From the NCBI RefSeq assembly GCF_003353175.1, contig NZ_QHKS01000017.1, positions 62,368 to 126,367 on the forward strand: a stretch of DNA of 64,000 nucleotides, given 5' to 3'. This DNA comes from Paraburkholderia lacunae. Its GTDB lineage: Bacteria > Pseudomonadota > Gammaproteobacteria > Burkholderiales > Burkholderiaceae. Below, one piece after another: positions 8,834 through 17,820 of the stretch; position 1 is the first letter of the stretch; each line of letters begins with the position of its first letter. The translations under genes were made by a program, and so were the position numbers. Under the pieces are notes generated by a model that was not told the DNA's origin, searched no databases, and worked only from the letters and a program-made list of their open reading frames with translations.

Positions 8834-9715
8834 TTAGCTGACCCGGTTCACCACCAGGTCCGCCAATTCGGCAAGACGCTGCGCTCGCGCGCCAAACGGC
8901 GCGATCGCAGCGTGGGCGTCGGTGCGCAGTTGCGCTGCGAGCGCACGCGACGCGTCAAGCCCAATAATCGACACGTAGGTCGGCTTGCCGTCCTTCGCGT
9001 CTTTACCTGCTGTCTTGCCGAGCGTCGCGGAATCGGTCGTCACGTCGAGAATATCGTCGACGACCTGAAACGCGAGGCCGACAGCGGCCGCATACGCGTC
9101 GAGCGAACGCATGGCGTCCGCGCCCGGCGTTTCGCCCGCCAGCGCGCCCATGCGCACCGCGGCACGCAGCAAGGCACCGGTTTTCAGCCGGTGCATGGTT
9201 TCCAGTTGCGCGCGCGTCAGCGTGTGGCCGACGCTCGCCAGATCGATTGCCTGGCCGCCGCACATGCCGATCGAGCCGCTCGCGACAGCCAGCTCCCGCA
9301 CCAGCGATGCCTGCTGCGCCGGGGTCAGAACGTCCGACGTCAGCGCAATGAAAGCCTGCGATTGCAGCGCATCGCCAACCAGCAATGCCGTCGCTTCATC
9401 ATATTTGACGTGTACCGTGGGCTTGCCGCGGCGCAGCGCGTCGTCGTCCATGCACGGCATGTCGTCGTGCACGAGCGAATAGACGTGGATCATTTCCAGC
9501 GCCGCCGACGCCGCGTCGAGGCATTCGGCGCGCGCACCGGTCAGCTCGCCGGCCGCATGGCACAGCAGCGGGCGAACCCGCTTGCCGCCGCCCAGCACCG
9601 CATAGCGCATGGCTTCGTGCAGCTTCGCCGGCTCGGTCGCTTCCGTCGGCAAGTAATGTTCTAGTGCCGCTTCGACGCGTTCAAGCGCCGAGCGCGTCCA
9701 TTGTTCGAATGTCAT
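8834..9715 (-). CDS. ispA: Polyprenyl diphosphate synthase (farnesyl type)
   Basis: 293 residues. It has the two aspartate-rich motifs of trans-prenyltransferases: DDMPCMDDD at 84-92 (first motif, with the two extra residues typical of bacterial FPP synthase) and DDILD at 220-224. It builds farnesyl diphosphate from IPP and DMAPP in the cytosol. The start overlaps the xseB stop by 4 bases, indicating translational coupling. The xseB-ispA-dxs order is common in proteobacteria and supports the farnesyl synthase assignment. Confidence 0.94.
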   Translation of the reverse strand: MTFEQWTRSALERVEAALEHYLPTEATEPAKLHEAMRYAVLGGGKRVRPLLCHAAGELTGARAECLDAASAALEMIHVYSLVHDDMPCMDDDALRRGKPTVHVKYDEATALLVGDALQSQAFIALTSDVLTPAQQASLVRELAVASGSIGMCGGQAIDLASVGHTLTRAQLETMHRLKTGALLRAAVRMGALAGETPGADAMRSLDAYAAAVGLAFQVVDDILDVTTDSATLGKTAGKDAKDGKPTYVSIIGLDASRALAAQLRTDAHAAIAPFGARAQRLAELADLVVNRVS

Positions 9716-10020
9716 AGGTCGTCCCCGCTTTCTGTAGCGGCTGTGCCTGCGCTATTCACGGGCAGCGGCTTGAGCGTCTCGCCATCGAGCACGCGCACCT
9801 GCTGCTCGACCTTCTCGAGCTGCTGCTGGCAAAACGCCACGAGGGCCGCGCCGCGCCGGTAGGCGGTGAGCGATTCTTCGAGGCTCAAACTGCCGCCTTC
9901 CATTCGCGCGACCAACCCTTCCAGCTCCGCCTGAGCCGCCTCGTAGCTCTCGGGCAGCGGCGTGGTATCGACGCCTTCAGCAGATGCAGCAGCAGTATCC
10001 TTCGATGCGGTCTTCGCCAT
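9712..10020 (-). CDS. xseB: Exodeoxyribonuclease VII small subunit
   Basis: 102 residues. The core ESYEAAQAELEGLVARMEGGSLSLEESLTAYRRGAALVAFC is the XseB signature; XseB binds XseA to form the single-strand DNA exonuclease. An N-terminal Ala/Ser/Thr-rich stretch of about 30 residues precedes it. ATG 10020 (MAKTASKD) was preferred to an in-frame Met four codons upstream. It overlaps ispA by 4 bases; xseA is not in the window. Confidence 0.94.
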   Translation of the reverse strand: MAKTASKDTAAASAEGVDTTPLPESYEAAQAELEGLVARMEGGSLSLEESLTAYRRGAALVAFCQQQLEKVEQQVRVLDGETLKPLPVNSAGTAATESGDDL

Positions 10021-10231
10021 GAATAGTCGCAAAATTAAAACAAGTCGGACATTCTACGGCAAAAGCGACATTTCCAGCCGCTCGCCGCCCCGCCTCCCCG
10101 CCTTTGCGCTCCCGCGCCCGGCCCTCAGTCTCGCAGAAAAATATCCGTAGGTCTGCGGCGTAAACCGCGAACTTCCTTGACATTTTTGACCCAAATCAGT
10201 CACTTAAGCGCCCCGAGGAGGGGTAAACAGG

Positions 10232-10237
10232 TATAAT
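10232..10237 (+). promoter_or_regulatory. Candidate -10 box upstream of the Rieske oxygenase gene
   Basis: A perfect TATAAT 71 bases upstream of the chosen start. A perfect TTGACA exists at 10177-10182 but is 49 bases away, so the two cannot form one promoter; no good -35 is at the right distance. Sequence match only. Confidence 0.4.
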
Positions 10238-10308
10238 CTCGGGCTCCCTAAATCGAATCTTCGATGGTTGGGTTGTTCACTGCTTTCACGTCTTCATCGG
10301 GAGTGGGA

Positions 10309-11415
10309 ATGTCCAATCTGAGCAATGCATTGCAGTTGCGGTCTGTTCACAGCCAGCTGCCAGTCACGGCTTACTTTGACGAAGCGCTTCTAACGCGCGA
10401 AATCGAAACCCTTTTCAAGAAAGGTCCACGCTACGTCGGGCACGAACTCATGGTGCCGGAAGCGGGGAATTATTTTGCTTTGCCCAGCGAGAGCGAAGGG
10501 CGTGTGCTCGTCCGTAACCAGCAGTCGCAAATCGAATTGCTGTCGAACGTGTGCCGCCACCGGCAGGCCATCATGCTCAACGGCCGCGGCCAGACGGAGA
10601 ACATCGTCTGCCCCTTGCACCGCTGGACGTACGACCTGAACGGCCAGCTCCTCGGCGCACCGCATTTTGCGGATAACCCTTGTCTGAATCTCGGCGGCAC
10701 GCCGTTGCAGAACTGGCAGGGTCTGCTGTTCGAAGCGCAGGGGCGTGACGTCGCCCGCGATCTGGCGCGGCTCGGCACCCGGCAACACTTCGATTTTTCG
10801 GGCTTCATGTTCGATCACGTCGAAGTGCACGAGTGCAACTACAACTGGAAGACCTTCATCGAGGTCTATCTGGAGGACTATCACGTCGCACCATTCCATC
10901 CGGGCCTCGGCAGCTTCGTCAATTGCGACGATCTGACGTGGGAATTCGGCGACTGGTACAGCGTGCAGACAGTCGGCGTGCACAAGGACCTCGAACAGCC
11001 GGGCAGCCCGACCTACCGCAAATGGCACGACGCCGTGCTGCGGTTCCGCGACGGCCAGCCGCCCGAGTTCGGCGCCATCTGGATGGTGTACTACCCGGGC
11101 ATCATGATCGAGTGGTATCCGCATGTGCTGGTCGTGTCATGGCTGATTCCGCGCGGTCCGCAGAAAACCACCAACGTGGTGGAGTTCTATTACCCTGAGG
11201 AAATCGCGCTGTTCGAACGCGAATTCGTCGAAGCCGAACGTGCCGCCTATATGGAAACGGCCAGCGAAGACGACGAAATCGCCGAACGGATGGACGCCGG
11301 CCGCCGCGCGCTGATGGAGCGCGGCGAATCGCAGGTCGGCCCGTATCAGAGCCCGATGGAAGACGGCATGCAGCACTTCCACGAGTTCTTGCGGCGCGAA
11401 CTGGGCGCGATCTGA
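10309..11415 (+). CDS. Rieske [2Fe-2S] aromatic-ring-hydroxylating-type oxygenase, alpha subunit
   Basis: 368 residues. The Rieske cluster ligands are C82-x-H84 (CRHRQ) and C101-x2-H104 (CPLHRW). The C-terminal mononuclear iron site has YLEDYHVAPFHP with H192 and H197; E189 occupies the bridging position where ring dioxygenases have Asp, as in ECYH of carnitine-oxygenase-like members. Substrate unknown; the lack of a neighbouring reductase, ferredoxin or beta subunit means the electron donor is encoded elsewhere. ATG 10309 follows GGGAGTGG and was chosen over an in-frame ATG at 10264. It ends at a strong terminator, so it is monocistronic. Confidence 0.88.
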   Translation: MSNLSNALQLRSVHSQLPVTAYFDEALLTREIETLFKKGPRYVGHELMVPEAGNYFALPSESEGRVLVRNQQSQIELLSNVCRHRQAIMLNGRGQTENIVCPLHRWTYDLNGQLLGAPHFADNPCLNLGGTPLQNWQGLLFEAQGRDVARDLARLGTRQHFDFSGFMFDHVEVHECNYNWKTFIEVYLEDYHVAPFHPGLGSFVNCDDLTWEFGDWYSVQTVGVHKDLEQPGSPTYRKWHDAVLRFRDGQPPEFGAIWMVYYPGIMIEWYPHVLVVSWLIPRGPQKTTNVVEFYYPEEIALFEREFVEAERAAYMETASEDDEIAERMDAGRRALMERGESQVGPYQSPMEDGMQHFHEFLRRELGAI

Positions 11416-11481
11416 GCCGCAACCGGTATGCGTGTGGTCTGCGCATGATCCGGTTGGCGCGCGGTAAGCTTCAAAGCATGG

Positions 11482-11509
11482 AAAGACGGGCTTCGGCCCG
11501 TCTTTTTTT
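11482..11509 (+). terminator. Terminator of the Rieske oxygenase gene
   Basis: AAAGACGGGC (11482-11491), TTCG tetraloop, GCCCGTCTTT (11496-11505), followed by more T to 11509. Classical intrinsic terminator. Confidence 0.92.
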
Positions 11510-11594
11510 GTTTAGACTAACAACATGTTTCGGCCATCAGCGAACGGCGCCAAACCGCCGCGCCAGCGCCGCAATCGCCCGATCAGGAGACGTC

Positions 11595-12464
11595 ATGCCC
11601 CACACTCACTACACCACTCTGATTTCCGCGACGAATCTCGCGGAACGGCTTGCTGCTGCGCCGGGCAGCGTGTTCGTCATCGATTGCAGCTTCGATCTGA
11701 CCGATACCGACGCGGGCGAAAAAGCCTATACGGCCGGGCACCTGCCCGGCGCCCACTATCTCCACCTCGATCGCGATCTGTCGGGGCCCAAGACCGGCAC
11801 CAACGGCCGCCATCCGTTGCCGGACCGCGTGCGCCTCGTGGAAACGCTCGAGTCGCGCGGCCTGAAGCAGGGTCAACAAGTGGTCGCCTATGACGCGCAA
11901 GGCGGCATGTACGCCGCCCGTGCCTGGTGGCTGCTGCGTTGGCTGGGGCACGATTCCGTGGCGTTGCTCGACGGTGGATTGCCAGCCTGGCAGGCCGCGG
12001 GTCAGCCGCTGACGCAAGACGCGCCGGCGCAAAACACCGGCGACTTCAAAGCCACGGCGCCGCTCTCCGTGACGATCGACGCCCAGGCGATCGAGCGCAA
12101 TCTCGGCACGCGGGAGCGCGTCGTGGTCGATGCACGCGCGCCGGATCGCTATCGCGGCGAAAACGAAACGCTCGACCGCGTCGGCGGCCACATTCCCGGC
12201 GCGCTCAATCGCTTTTTCAAGGACAACTTCACCGCGGATGCGCGCTTCAAGCCGGCGCACACGCTGCGCGAGGAGTTCCATGCGTTGCTGGCCGATACGC
12301 CGCCGGAGCACGTCGTGCTGCAATGCGGCTCGGGCGTGACGGCATGCGTCAACGCGCTCGCGATGGAGATCGCCGGCATGCACGGCGCGGCGTTGTACGC
12401 TGGGTCATGGAGCGAATGGACTTCCGATCCGGCGCGGCCGGTTGCCACCGGCCCGAATCCATAA
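11595..12464 (+). CDS. Two-domain sulfurtransferase (3-mercaptopyruvate sulfurtransferase/thiosulfate sulfurtransferase family)
   Basis: 289 residues with two rhodanese domains; the catalytic loop in the second is QCGSGVTAC with C244. CGSGVTAC resembles the CG[S/T]GVTA loop of 3-mercaptopyruvate sulfurtransferases (SseA) more than the CRKGVT loop of rhodanese, so MST is the better guess. It moves sulfane sulfur from mercaptopyruvate or thiosulfate to acceptors such as cyanide or thiols. AGGAGA lies 4 bases upstream of ATG 11595; longer in-frame starts read through the preceding terminator and were rejected. It ends at a bidirectional hairpin. Confidence 0.9.
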   Translation: MPHTHYTTLISATNLAERLAAAPGSVFVIDCSFDLTDTDAGEKAYTAGHLPGAHYLHLDRDLSGPKTGTNGRHPLPDRVRLVETLESRGLKQGQQVVAYDAQGGMYAARAWWLLRWLGHDSVALLDGGLPAWQAAGQPLTQDAPAQNTGDFKATAPLSVTIDAQAIERNLGTRERVVVDARAPDRYRGENETLDRVGGHIPGALNRFFKDNFTADARFKPAHTLREEFHALLADTPPEHVVLQCGSGVTACVNALAMEIAGMHGAALYAGSWSEWTSDPARPVATGPNP

Positions 12465-12505
12465 GCGAAGCGCGGGACCGTTACGGAGCGCGTGACCGTT
12501 AGTAA

Positions 12506-12541
12506 AAAGGCCGTTGCCGCGGGAAAGCGGCAACGGCCTTT
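12506..12541. terminator. Terminator after the sulfurtransferase
   Basis: 15-bp perfect stem: AAAGGCCGTTGCCGC (12506-12520), six-base loop, GCGGCAACGGCCTTT (12527-12541), then TCTCATTCTT. The A-rich left flank lets it act on the convergent minus-strand gene too. Confidence 0.88.
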
Positions 12542-12625
12542 CTCATTCTTCGAGCCGAACGCATCGGCTCCCGGCTAGATCGCGCTGAATCGGAGTCTCG
12601 AACCGGGGCGAGCAGGCGCGCGCCT

Positions 12626-13498
12626 TCACGCGACGCCATGCTGCTTGAACCACATCAACGCGCGGCGCCAGCCATCTTCGGCATCGGCCTTTTTGTAACT
12701 CGGCCGGTAGTCCGCGAAAAACGCGTGACCTGCATCGTCATACACGACGAATTGCGAACCGCGTCCCGCTTGCGGACCTTGGGCGATGGCCTGCTTCATC
12801 TGCTCCAGCGTGTCCTGCGGAATGCTTTGATCCTGGCGCCCGTATAGACCTAGCACCGGTGTATGCAGCTCCGATACCTGATCGAGGGGATTGGCCGGCG
12901 TCATTGCGTTCTTCGCGCCCGTGACAGGCCCGTACCAGGCCACAGCCGCCTTCGGCCGCGGATTGTGCTCGGCATACAACCACGCAATCCGGCCGCCCCA
13001 GCAGAAGCCATTCACACCGAGCCTATTCAGATCGCCTCCATGCTCGCCGGCCCATGCAACGGTCGCGTCGAGATCGGCCAGCGCCTGCTCGTCCGGCACC
13101 TTTTCGAGAATTTCCGCAATGAGCTGCTGGATGGTCGGGTACACCGACGGATCACCCTGGCGGACAAACAGGTCCGGCGCGATTGCGAGATAACCCAACT
13201 TGGCAAAGCGCCGGCAGACGTCGGCAATGTGCTCATGCACGCCGAACGCTTCATGGATAACGATGATCACCGGCAAATGCGTCTTGCCCTTCGGCTGCGC
13301 GCGATAGGCGGGCACCAGCGTATCGCCCGAGCGCACGCCGACCTCGCCGGCTTCGAGGCCTTCGCTATCGGTATGAATGGTTTGCGCCGACACCGGCAGC
13401 ACGGCCGCGGCGAAACCGCTGCCGAGCGCGGCCTTGATGAAGGTGCGTCGATTGAACGGAACGTGCGGGACCAGGCTGTCGACATCGGGTTTCAGCAT
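12626..13498 (-). CDS. Dienelactone-hydrolase-family protein with a Tat signal
   Basis: 290 residues. The N-terminus carries a twin-arginine signal (FNRRTFIKAALGSGFAAAVLPVSAQ, RR at 17-18), so it is probably exported folded to the periplasm. The alpha/beta-hydrolase triad of dienelactone hydrolases is complete: C166 in GFCWGG, D223 in GRQD and H258 in DDAGHAFF. The natural substrate is unknown; dienelactone is only the type substrate of the family. It stands alone between the sulfurtransferase (convergent) and ndh (same strand, 80 bases away). Confidence 0.88.
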   Translation of the reverse strand: MLKPDVDSLVPHVPFNRRTFIKAALGSGFAAAVLPVSAQTIHTDSEGLEAGEVGVRSGDTLVPAYRAQPKGKTHLPVIIVIHEAFGVHEHIADVCRRFAKLGYLAIAPDLFVRQGDPSVYPTIQQLIAEILEKVPDEQALADLDATVAWAGEHGGDLNRLGVNGFCWGGRIAWLYAEHNPRPKAAVAWYGPVTGAKNAMTPANPLDQVSELHTPVLGLYGRQDQSIPQDTLEQMKQAIAQGPQAGRGSQFVVYDDAGHAFFADYRPSYKKADAEDGWRRALMWFKQHGVA

Positions 13499-13578
13499 GC
13501 GGCGCTCCTCGGATAAACGGTGAAGGCAACAGGATACGCTTCATACGCATCCCGTTGCAGATGCAACCGTCCAGCCCC

Positions 13579-14919
13579 TCAGTGCAGCTTGACCCGCGGC
13601 AGCGTGGTGCGGCGCAGCCAGTGCGCGAAGGTGTCGAGCACCATCCGCGCATAGCCGTGCAGCGCGGCGATATGCAGCCGGTAAAGCGACATGTACATGA
13701 AGCGCGCGAACAACCCCTCAATCAGCATACTGCCGCCGATTACGCCGCCCATCAGATTGCCCACCGCGCTGAAATGTCCGAGCGACACCAGCGAACCGAA
13801 GTCGCGATAGGTGAATTCCGGCAGCGGCTTGTCCTCGAGCCGGGCCGCGAGCGCCTTCATCAGGAAGCTCGCCTGCTGGTGAGCGGCTTGCGCACGCGGC
13901 GGCACGTTGCGCTCGTTGCCGGGCCATGGACACGCCGCGCAATCGCCGAGCGCGAAGATGTTGTCGTCGATTTCGGTTTGGAGCGTGCGGCGTACGATGA
14001 GCTGCCCGAGGCGATTGACCGGCAGGCCGTCGAGCTGGCTCAGCACAGCGGGCGCCTTGATGCCCGCCGCCCACACGGTCAGATCGGCACGCACCGTTTT
14101 ACCGCTCGCGGTGCGGATGAGGCCGGGCGCGACTTCCGCCACCGTCTCGCCGATCATCAGCTTCACGCCGAGCTTGGTGAGCAATTCGGCGGTGGCCGTC
14201 GACACGCGCTCCTGCAAGGCCGGCAAAATGCGCGGCCCCGCTTCGATCAGCACGATGCCGACGTCGTGCCGCGGATCGAGCTTATGCAGGCCGTATGCGG
14301 ACAACACCTGCGCCGTATTGCGCAACTCAGCGGAGAGTTCGACGCCCGTCGCACCACCACCGACGATCGCCACCTGGATGCGCGGCTCGGTGGAAAGTGG
14401 CGTGCCGGATCCCGACTCGACGGGTTCATGCACCTGATGCTCGGCCCGCATGCACGCCGCGATCAGCCGTTTGCGGAAGCGCTCAGCCTGACCGACCGTG
14501 TCGAGCGCCAGGGAAAACTCAGGCGCACCCTTCACACCAAAGAACGCCGTCGTGCTGCCGATGGCGATGATCAGCGTGTCGTATTCGAGCTCGCGCACCG
14601 GCAGCAACTCTGCGCCGTCGTCGTCGAGCACGGTGCCGAGCGTCAAACGCCTGTTCGTCCGGTCGAGACCGGTCAGCTCGCCCTGTTGAAACTCGAAGCC
14701 ATGCCAGCGCGCTTGCGCCGCGTATTCGAGTTCCTGCGTGAACGGGTCCATACTGCCGGCCGCGACTTCATGCAACAGCGGCTTCCAGATATGGGTCGGA
14801 TAGCGATCGACGAGCGTTACCTGCGCCCGCGGACCGCCCTTGTTCTTATAGCGGTCGCCTAAGCGCGTCGCCAGCTCCAGCCCCCCTGCGCCCCCGCCAA
14901 CGACGATAAAACGATGCAT
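13579..14919 (-). CDS. ndh: Type II NADH dehydrogenase
   Basis: 446 residues. Single-subunit, non-proton-pumping NADH:quinone oxidoreductase at the inner face of the cytoplasmic membrane. The FAD motif GGGAGGLE lies at 8-15, a second Rossmann motif VGGGATGVELSAELRN binds NADH, and DCAACPWPG is in the FAD-contact region; the C-terminus has hydrophobic segments likely for membrane attachment. ATG 14919 follows GGAGAG. A longer in-frame start at 15027 adds a Cys/Arg-rich stretch foreign to the family and was rejected. Paralogues acting in other redox roles cannot be excluded. Confidence 0.88.
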   Translation of the reverse strand: MHRFIVVGGGAGGLELATRLGDRYKNKGGPRAQVTLVDRYPTHIWKPLLHEVAAGSMDPFTQELEYAAQARWHGFEFQQGELTGLDRTNRRLTLGTVLDDDGAELLPVRELEYDTLIIAIGSTTAFFGVKGAPEFSLALDTVGQAERFRKRLIAACMRAEHQVHEPVESGSGTPLSTEPRIQVAIVGGGATGVELSAELRNTAQVLSAYGLHKLDPRHDVGIVLIEAGPRILPALQERVSTATAELLTKLGVKLMIGETVAEVAPGLIRTASGKTVRADLTVWAAGIKAPAVLSQLDGLPVNRLGQLIVRRTLQTEIDDNIFALGDCAACPWPGNERNVPPRAQAAHQQASFLMKALAARLEDKPLPEFTYRDFGSLVSLGHFSAVGNLMGGVIGGSMLIEGLFARFMYMSLYRLHIAALHGYARMVLDTFAHWLRRTTLPRVKLH

Positions 14920-15077
14920 TGAACTCTCCGTGTTTGCCGATGGTTGTGCGTCGAGGCGGCGCGCATGAAAAGCGCGCCGCCTGTCAGCGATTGTCCACGA
15001 GCAGCACGGGTTGTCACAAGCCGTCAAAACGCATGTGTGACATGCGCACGACGATATCGCGTTCCGTCACACGCACG

Positions 15078-17819
15078 TCAATGCGCTTCTTCCCAGTTCA
15101 AGCCGGCACCGACCTCGGCGACCAGCGGCACCTTCAGCGCGGCCACACCGCACATGAGCTCCGGCAAGCGCTTGCGTACCTCGGACAATTCGCTGTCAGG
15201 TACCTCGAGAATCAGTTCGTCGTGCACCTGCATGATCATGCGCGTGCCGACCTTCGATTCCTCGAGCCACTTCTGAACCGCAATCATCGACAGTTTGATC
15301 AGGTCGGCTGCCGTGCCTTGCATCGGCGCATTGATTGCGGCGCGCTCGGCGGCCTGCCGGCGCGGACCGTTGCCGCCGTTGATCTCCGGCAGCCACAGGC
15401 GGCGGCCGAACACGGTTTCCACATAGCCCTTGGCCTTCGCGCTCAGACGCGTTTCGTCCATATAACGCGCAACACCCGGATAGCGCGCGAAGTAGCGGTC
15501 GATGTAGAGCTTGGCGGCATCGCGCGTAATGCCGAGGTTCGACGCGAGGCCGAACGAGCTCATCCCGTAGATCAAGCCGAAGTTGATCACCTTGGCCACG
15601 CGCCGCTGATCGCTCGAGACTTCGAGCGGCGTCACGCTGAAAATTTCCGCGGCCGTGGCGCGGTGAATGTCTTCGCCTCGCGAAAACGCGCGCAGCAACG
15701 ATTCGTCGCCGGAGATGTGCGCCATGATGCGCAACTCGATCTGCGAGTAGTCCGCGGAGACGAGCTTATGGCCCGGCGGCGCAATGAACGCCTCGCGAAT
15801 CCGGCGGCCTTCGCCGGTGCGTACAGGAATGTTCTGCAAGTTCGGATCGTTCGACGCCAGACGGCCTGTCACCGCCACCGCCTGCGCATAGTTCGTATGC
15901 ACGCGGCCGGTTTCGGCGTTGACCATGCGTGGCAGCTTGTCCGTATAGGTGGACTTCAGCTTCGACAAACCGCGATGTTCGAGCAGGATCTTCGGCAACG
16001 GATAATCTTCGGCAAGCTTTTGCAGCACTTCTTCGTCGGTGGACGGCGCGCCGCTCGGGGTCTTCTTGACCACCGGCAATTCGAGCTTCTCGAAAAAAAT
16101 CTGACCGATCTGCTTCGGCGAACCCAGATTGAATTCGCCGCCTGCCAGCACGTAGGCTTCGCTTTCGAGCTGAATCAGACGCGCGGCGATTTCGCTGCTT
16201 TGCTGACGCAGTTTCGCCGCGTCGATCAGTACGCCGGCGCGCTCCATCTTGCGCAATACGCGCGAAGTCGGCACCTCGATGTTGCGATAGACGTAGTCGA
16301 GCGTCTTCTCCGCGGCCACTTGCGGATACAACGCCCGATGCAGACGCAACGTGATATCGGCGTCTTCCGCTGCGTATTCCGCGGCCTTGTCCAACGCCAC
16401 TTCGTCGAAGCCGATCTGTTGCGCGCCCTTGCCCGCCACTTCCTCGTACTTGATGGTCTTGACGCCGAGATGGCGCAGCGCGAGGCTGTCCATATCGTGC
16501 GTGCGATGCGATTCGAGCACGTACGATTGCAGCAGCGTATCGTGTTCGATGCCGCGCATTTCGATGCCGTAGTTCGCCAGAACCTGTTCGTCGTACTTCA
16601 CATGCTGGCCGACTTTCTTGTGCTCATCGCTCTCCAGCCACGGCTTGAGCTTCGCGAGCACTTCGTCGCGCGGCAGTTGCAGGGGGGCGTCCGGCCCGCG
16701 ATGCGCGAGCGGCACATAAGCCGCACGCCCGGCTTCGACCGAGACCGACAAGCCGACGATTTGCGCTGTCATCGGATCGAGCGACGTGGTTTCCGTGTCG
16801 AAGGCGGTCAGTTCGGCCGCGTTGATCTTCTCGAGCCACGCGTCGAACTGTTCCCACGTCTGCACGGTGTCGTAGTGACGTTGTTCGTCCACCGTGAGCG
16901 CCGGCGGCACGTCGGTCTCAGGTCCTTCCACAGCGTCCGCGGTTTCCACTTCGCGCAGCCAGGTCTTGAAGCCGTAGCGCGTGAACACGTCGCGCAGTTC
17001 CTCGCGCGACTCCGGACGGCTCTCCAGGCCTTCCTCGATCGACGCGATATGGCCGGTCAGATCGCAATTGCGCTCGACGGTGACGAGTTTTCTCGCCATC
17101 GGCAGAAAATCGAGCGCACGGCGCAGATTGTCGCCTACCGCACCTTTGATCTCGTCCGCATGTGCGACGATGCCATCGAGCGAATCGTATTGCGTGAGCC
17201 ATTTGATCGCCGTCTTCGGCCCGCACTTCTCGACGCCTGGCACGTTGTCGACGGTATCGCCGATCAGCGACAGGTAGTCGATGATGCGCTCCGGCGGCAC
17301 GCCGAATTTGGCGAGCACGCCAGCGCGGTCGAGCGTTTCGTCGGTCATCGTATTGATGAGGGTGACACGATCCGTTACGAGCTGAGCCAGATCCTTGTCC
17401 CCAGTCGACACGATCACGTTCATGCCGCGTTTTTCAGCCGCGGTGCTGAGCGTGCCGATCACGTCATCGGCTTCCACGCCGTCGATCATCAGCAACGGCC
17501 AGCCGAGCGCGCGCACGGCGACATGGATCGGTTCGATCTGACGCGAGAGGTCGTCCGGCATTGAAGGACGATTCGCCTTATAGTCGGGATACCAGTCGTC
17601 GCGAAACGTTTTGCCCTTGGCGTCAAACACGCACGCGCTATACTCTGCTGTGACTTCCTTGCGCATGCGCCGCAGCATGTTGATCATCCCGTAGAGCGCA
17701 CCCGTCGGGCCACCCTCGGGTCCGCGCAGATCGGGCATCGCATGGTAGGCCCGGTACAGATAACTCGAACCGTCCACCAATAGCAGGGTCTTACCTTCCA
17801 GGCTTCGTTCTTCAGGCAT
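15078..17819 (-). CDS. polA: DNA polymerase I
   Basis: 913 residues, standard length. The order is 5'-3' nuclease (LLLVDGSSYLYRAYHAMPDL at the start; STGDKDLAQL and GDTVDNVPGV), 3'-5' exonuclease with an intact FDTETTSLDP motif suggesting active proofreading, and the polymerase with motif A DYSQIELRIMAHISGD, motif B including YGMSSFGLA, and motif C QVHDELILEVP. It does Okazaki-fragment maturation and repair synthesis. The start codon at 17819 is separated by one base from the start of the divergent LOG gene, so its promoter must lie inside that gene. No strong Shine-Dalgarno is visible. Confidence 0.97.
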   Translation of the reverse strand: MPEERSLEGKTLLLVDGSSYLYRAYHAMPDLRGPEGGPTGALYGMINMLRRMRKEVTAEYSACVFDAKGKTFRDDWYPDYKANRPSMPDDLSRQIEPIHVAVRALGWPLLMIDGVEADDVIGTLSTAAEKRGMNVIVSTGDKDLAQLVTDRVTLINTMTDETLDRAGVLAKFGVPPERIIDYLSLIGDTVDNVPGVEKCGPKTAIKWLTQYDSLDGIVAHADEIKGAVGDNLRRALDFLPMARKLVTVERNCDLTGHIASIEEGLESRPESREELRDVFTRYGFKTWLREVETADAVEGPETDVPPALTVDEQRHYDTVQTWEQFDAWLEKINAAELTAFDTETTSLDPMTAQIVGLSVSVEAGRAAYVPLAHRGPDAPLQLPRDEVLAKLKPWLESDEHKKVGQHVKYDEQVLANYGIEMRGIEHDTLLQSYVLESHRTHDMDSLALRHLGVKTIKYEEVAGKGAQQIGFDEVALDKAAEYAAEDADITLRLHRALYPQVAAEKTLDYVYRNIEVPTSRVLRKMERAGVLIDAAKLRQQSSEIAARLIQLESEAYVLAGGEFNLGSPKQIGQIFFEKLELPVVKKTPSGAPSTDEEVLQKLAEDYPLPKILLEHRGLSKLKSTYTDKLPRMVNAETGRVHTNYAQAVAVTGRLASNDPNLQNIPVRTGEGRRIREAFIAPPGHKLVSADYSQIELRIMAHISGDESLLRAFSRGEDIHRATAAEIFSVTPLEVSSDQRRVAKVINFGLIYGMSSFGLASNLGITRDAAKLYIDRYFARYPGVARYMDETRLSAKAKGYVETVFGRRLWLPEINGGNGPRRQAAERAAINAPMQGTAADLIKLSMIAVQKWLEESKVGTRMIMQVHDELILEVPDSELSEVRKRLPELMCGVAALKVPLVAEVGAGLNWEEAH

Positions 17820-17820
17820 T

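Noticed and set aside
10177..10182. Perfect TTGACA as -35 for the Rieske gene
   Set aside because: The only good -10 (10232) is 49 bases away, and positions 16-18 bases downstream do not look like a -10.
14919..17564. 881-codon open frame on the plus strand opposite polA and ndh
   Set aside because: GC-rich codon bias keeps antisense frames open; the translation is Arg/His/Gln-rich with no family resemblance, and it lies over the clear polA gene.
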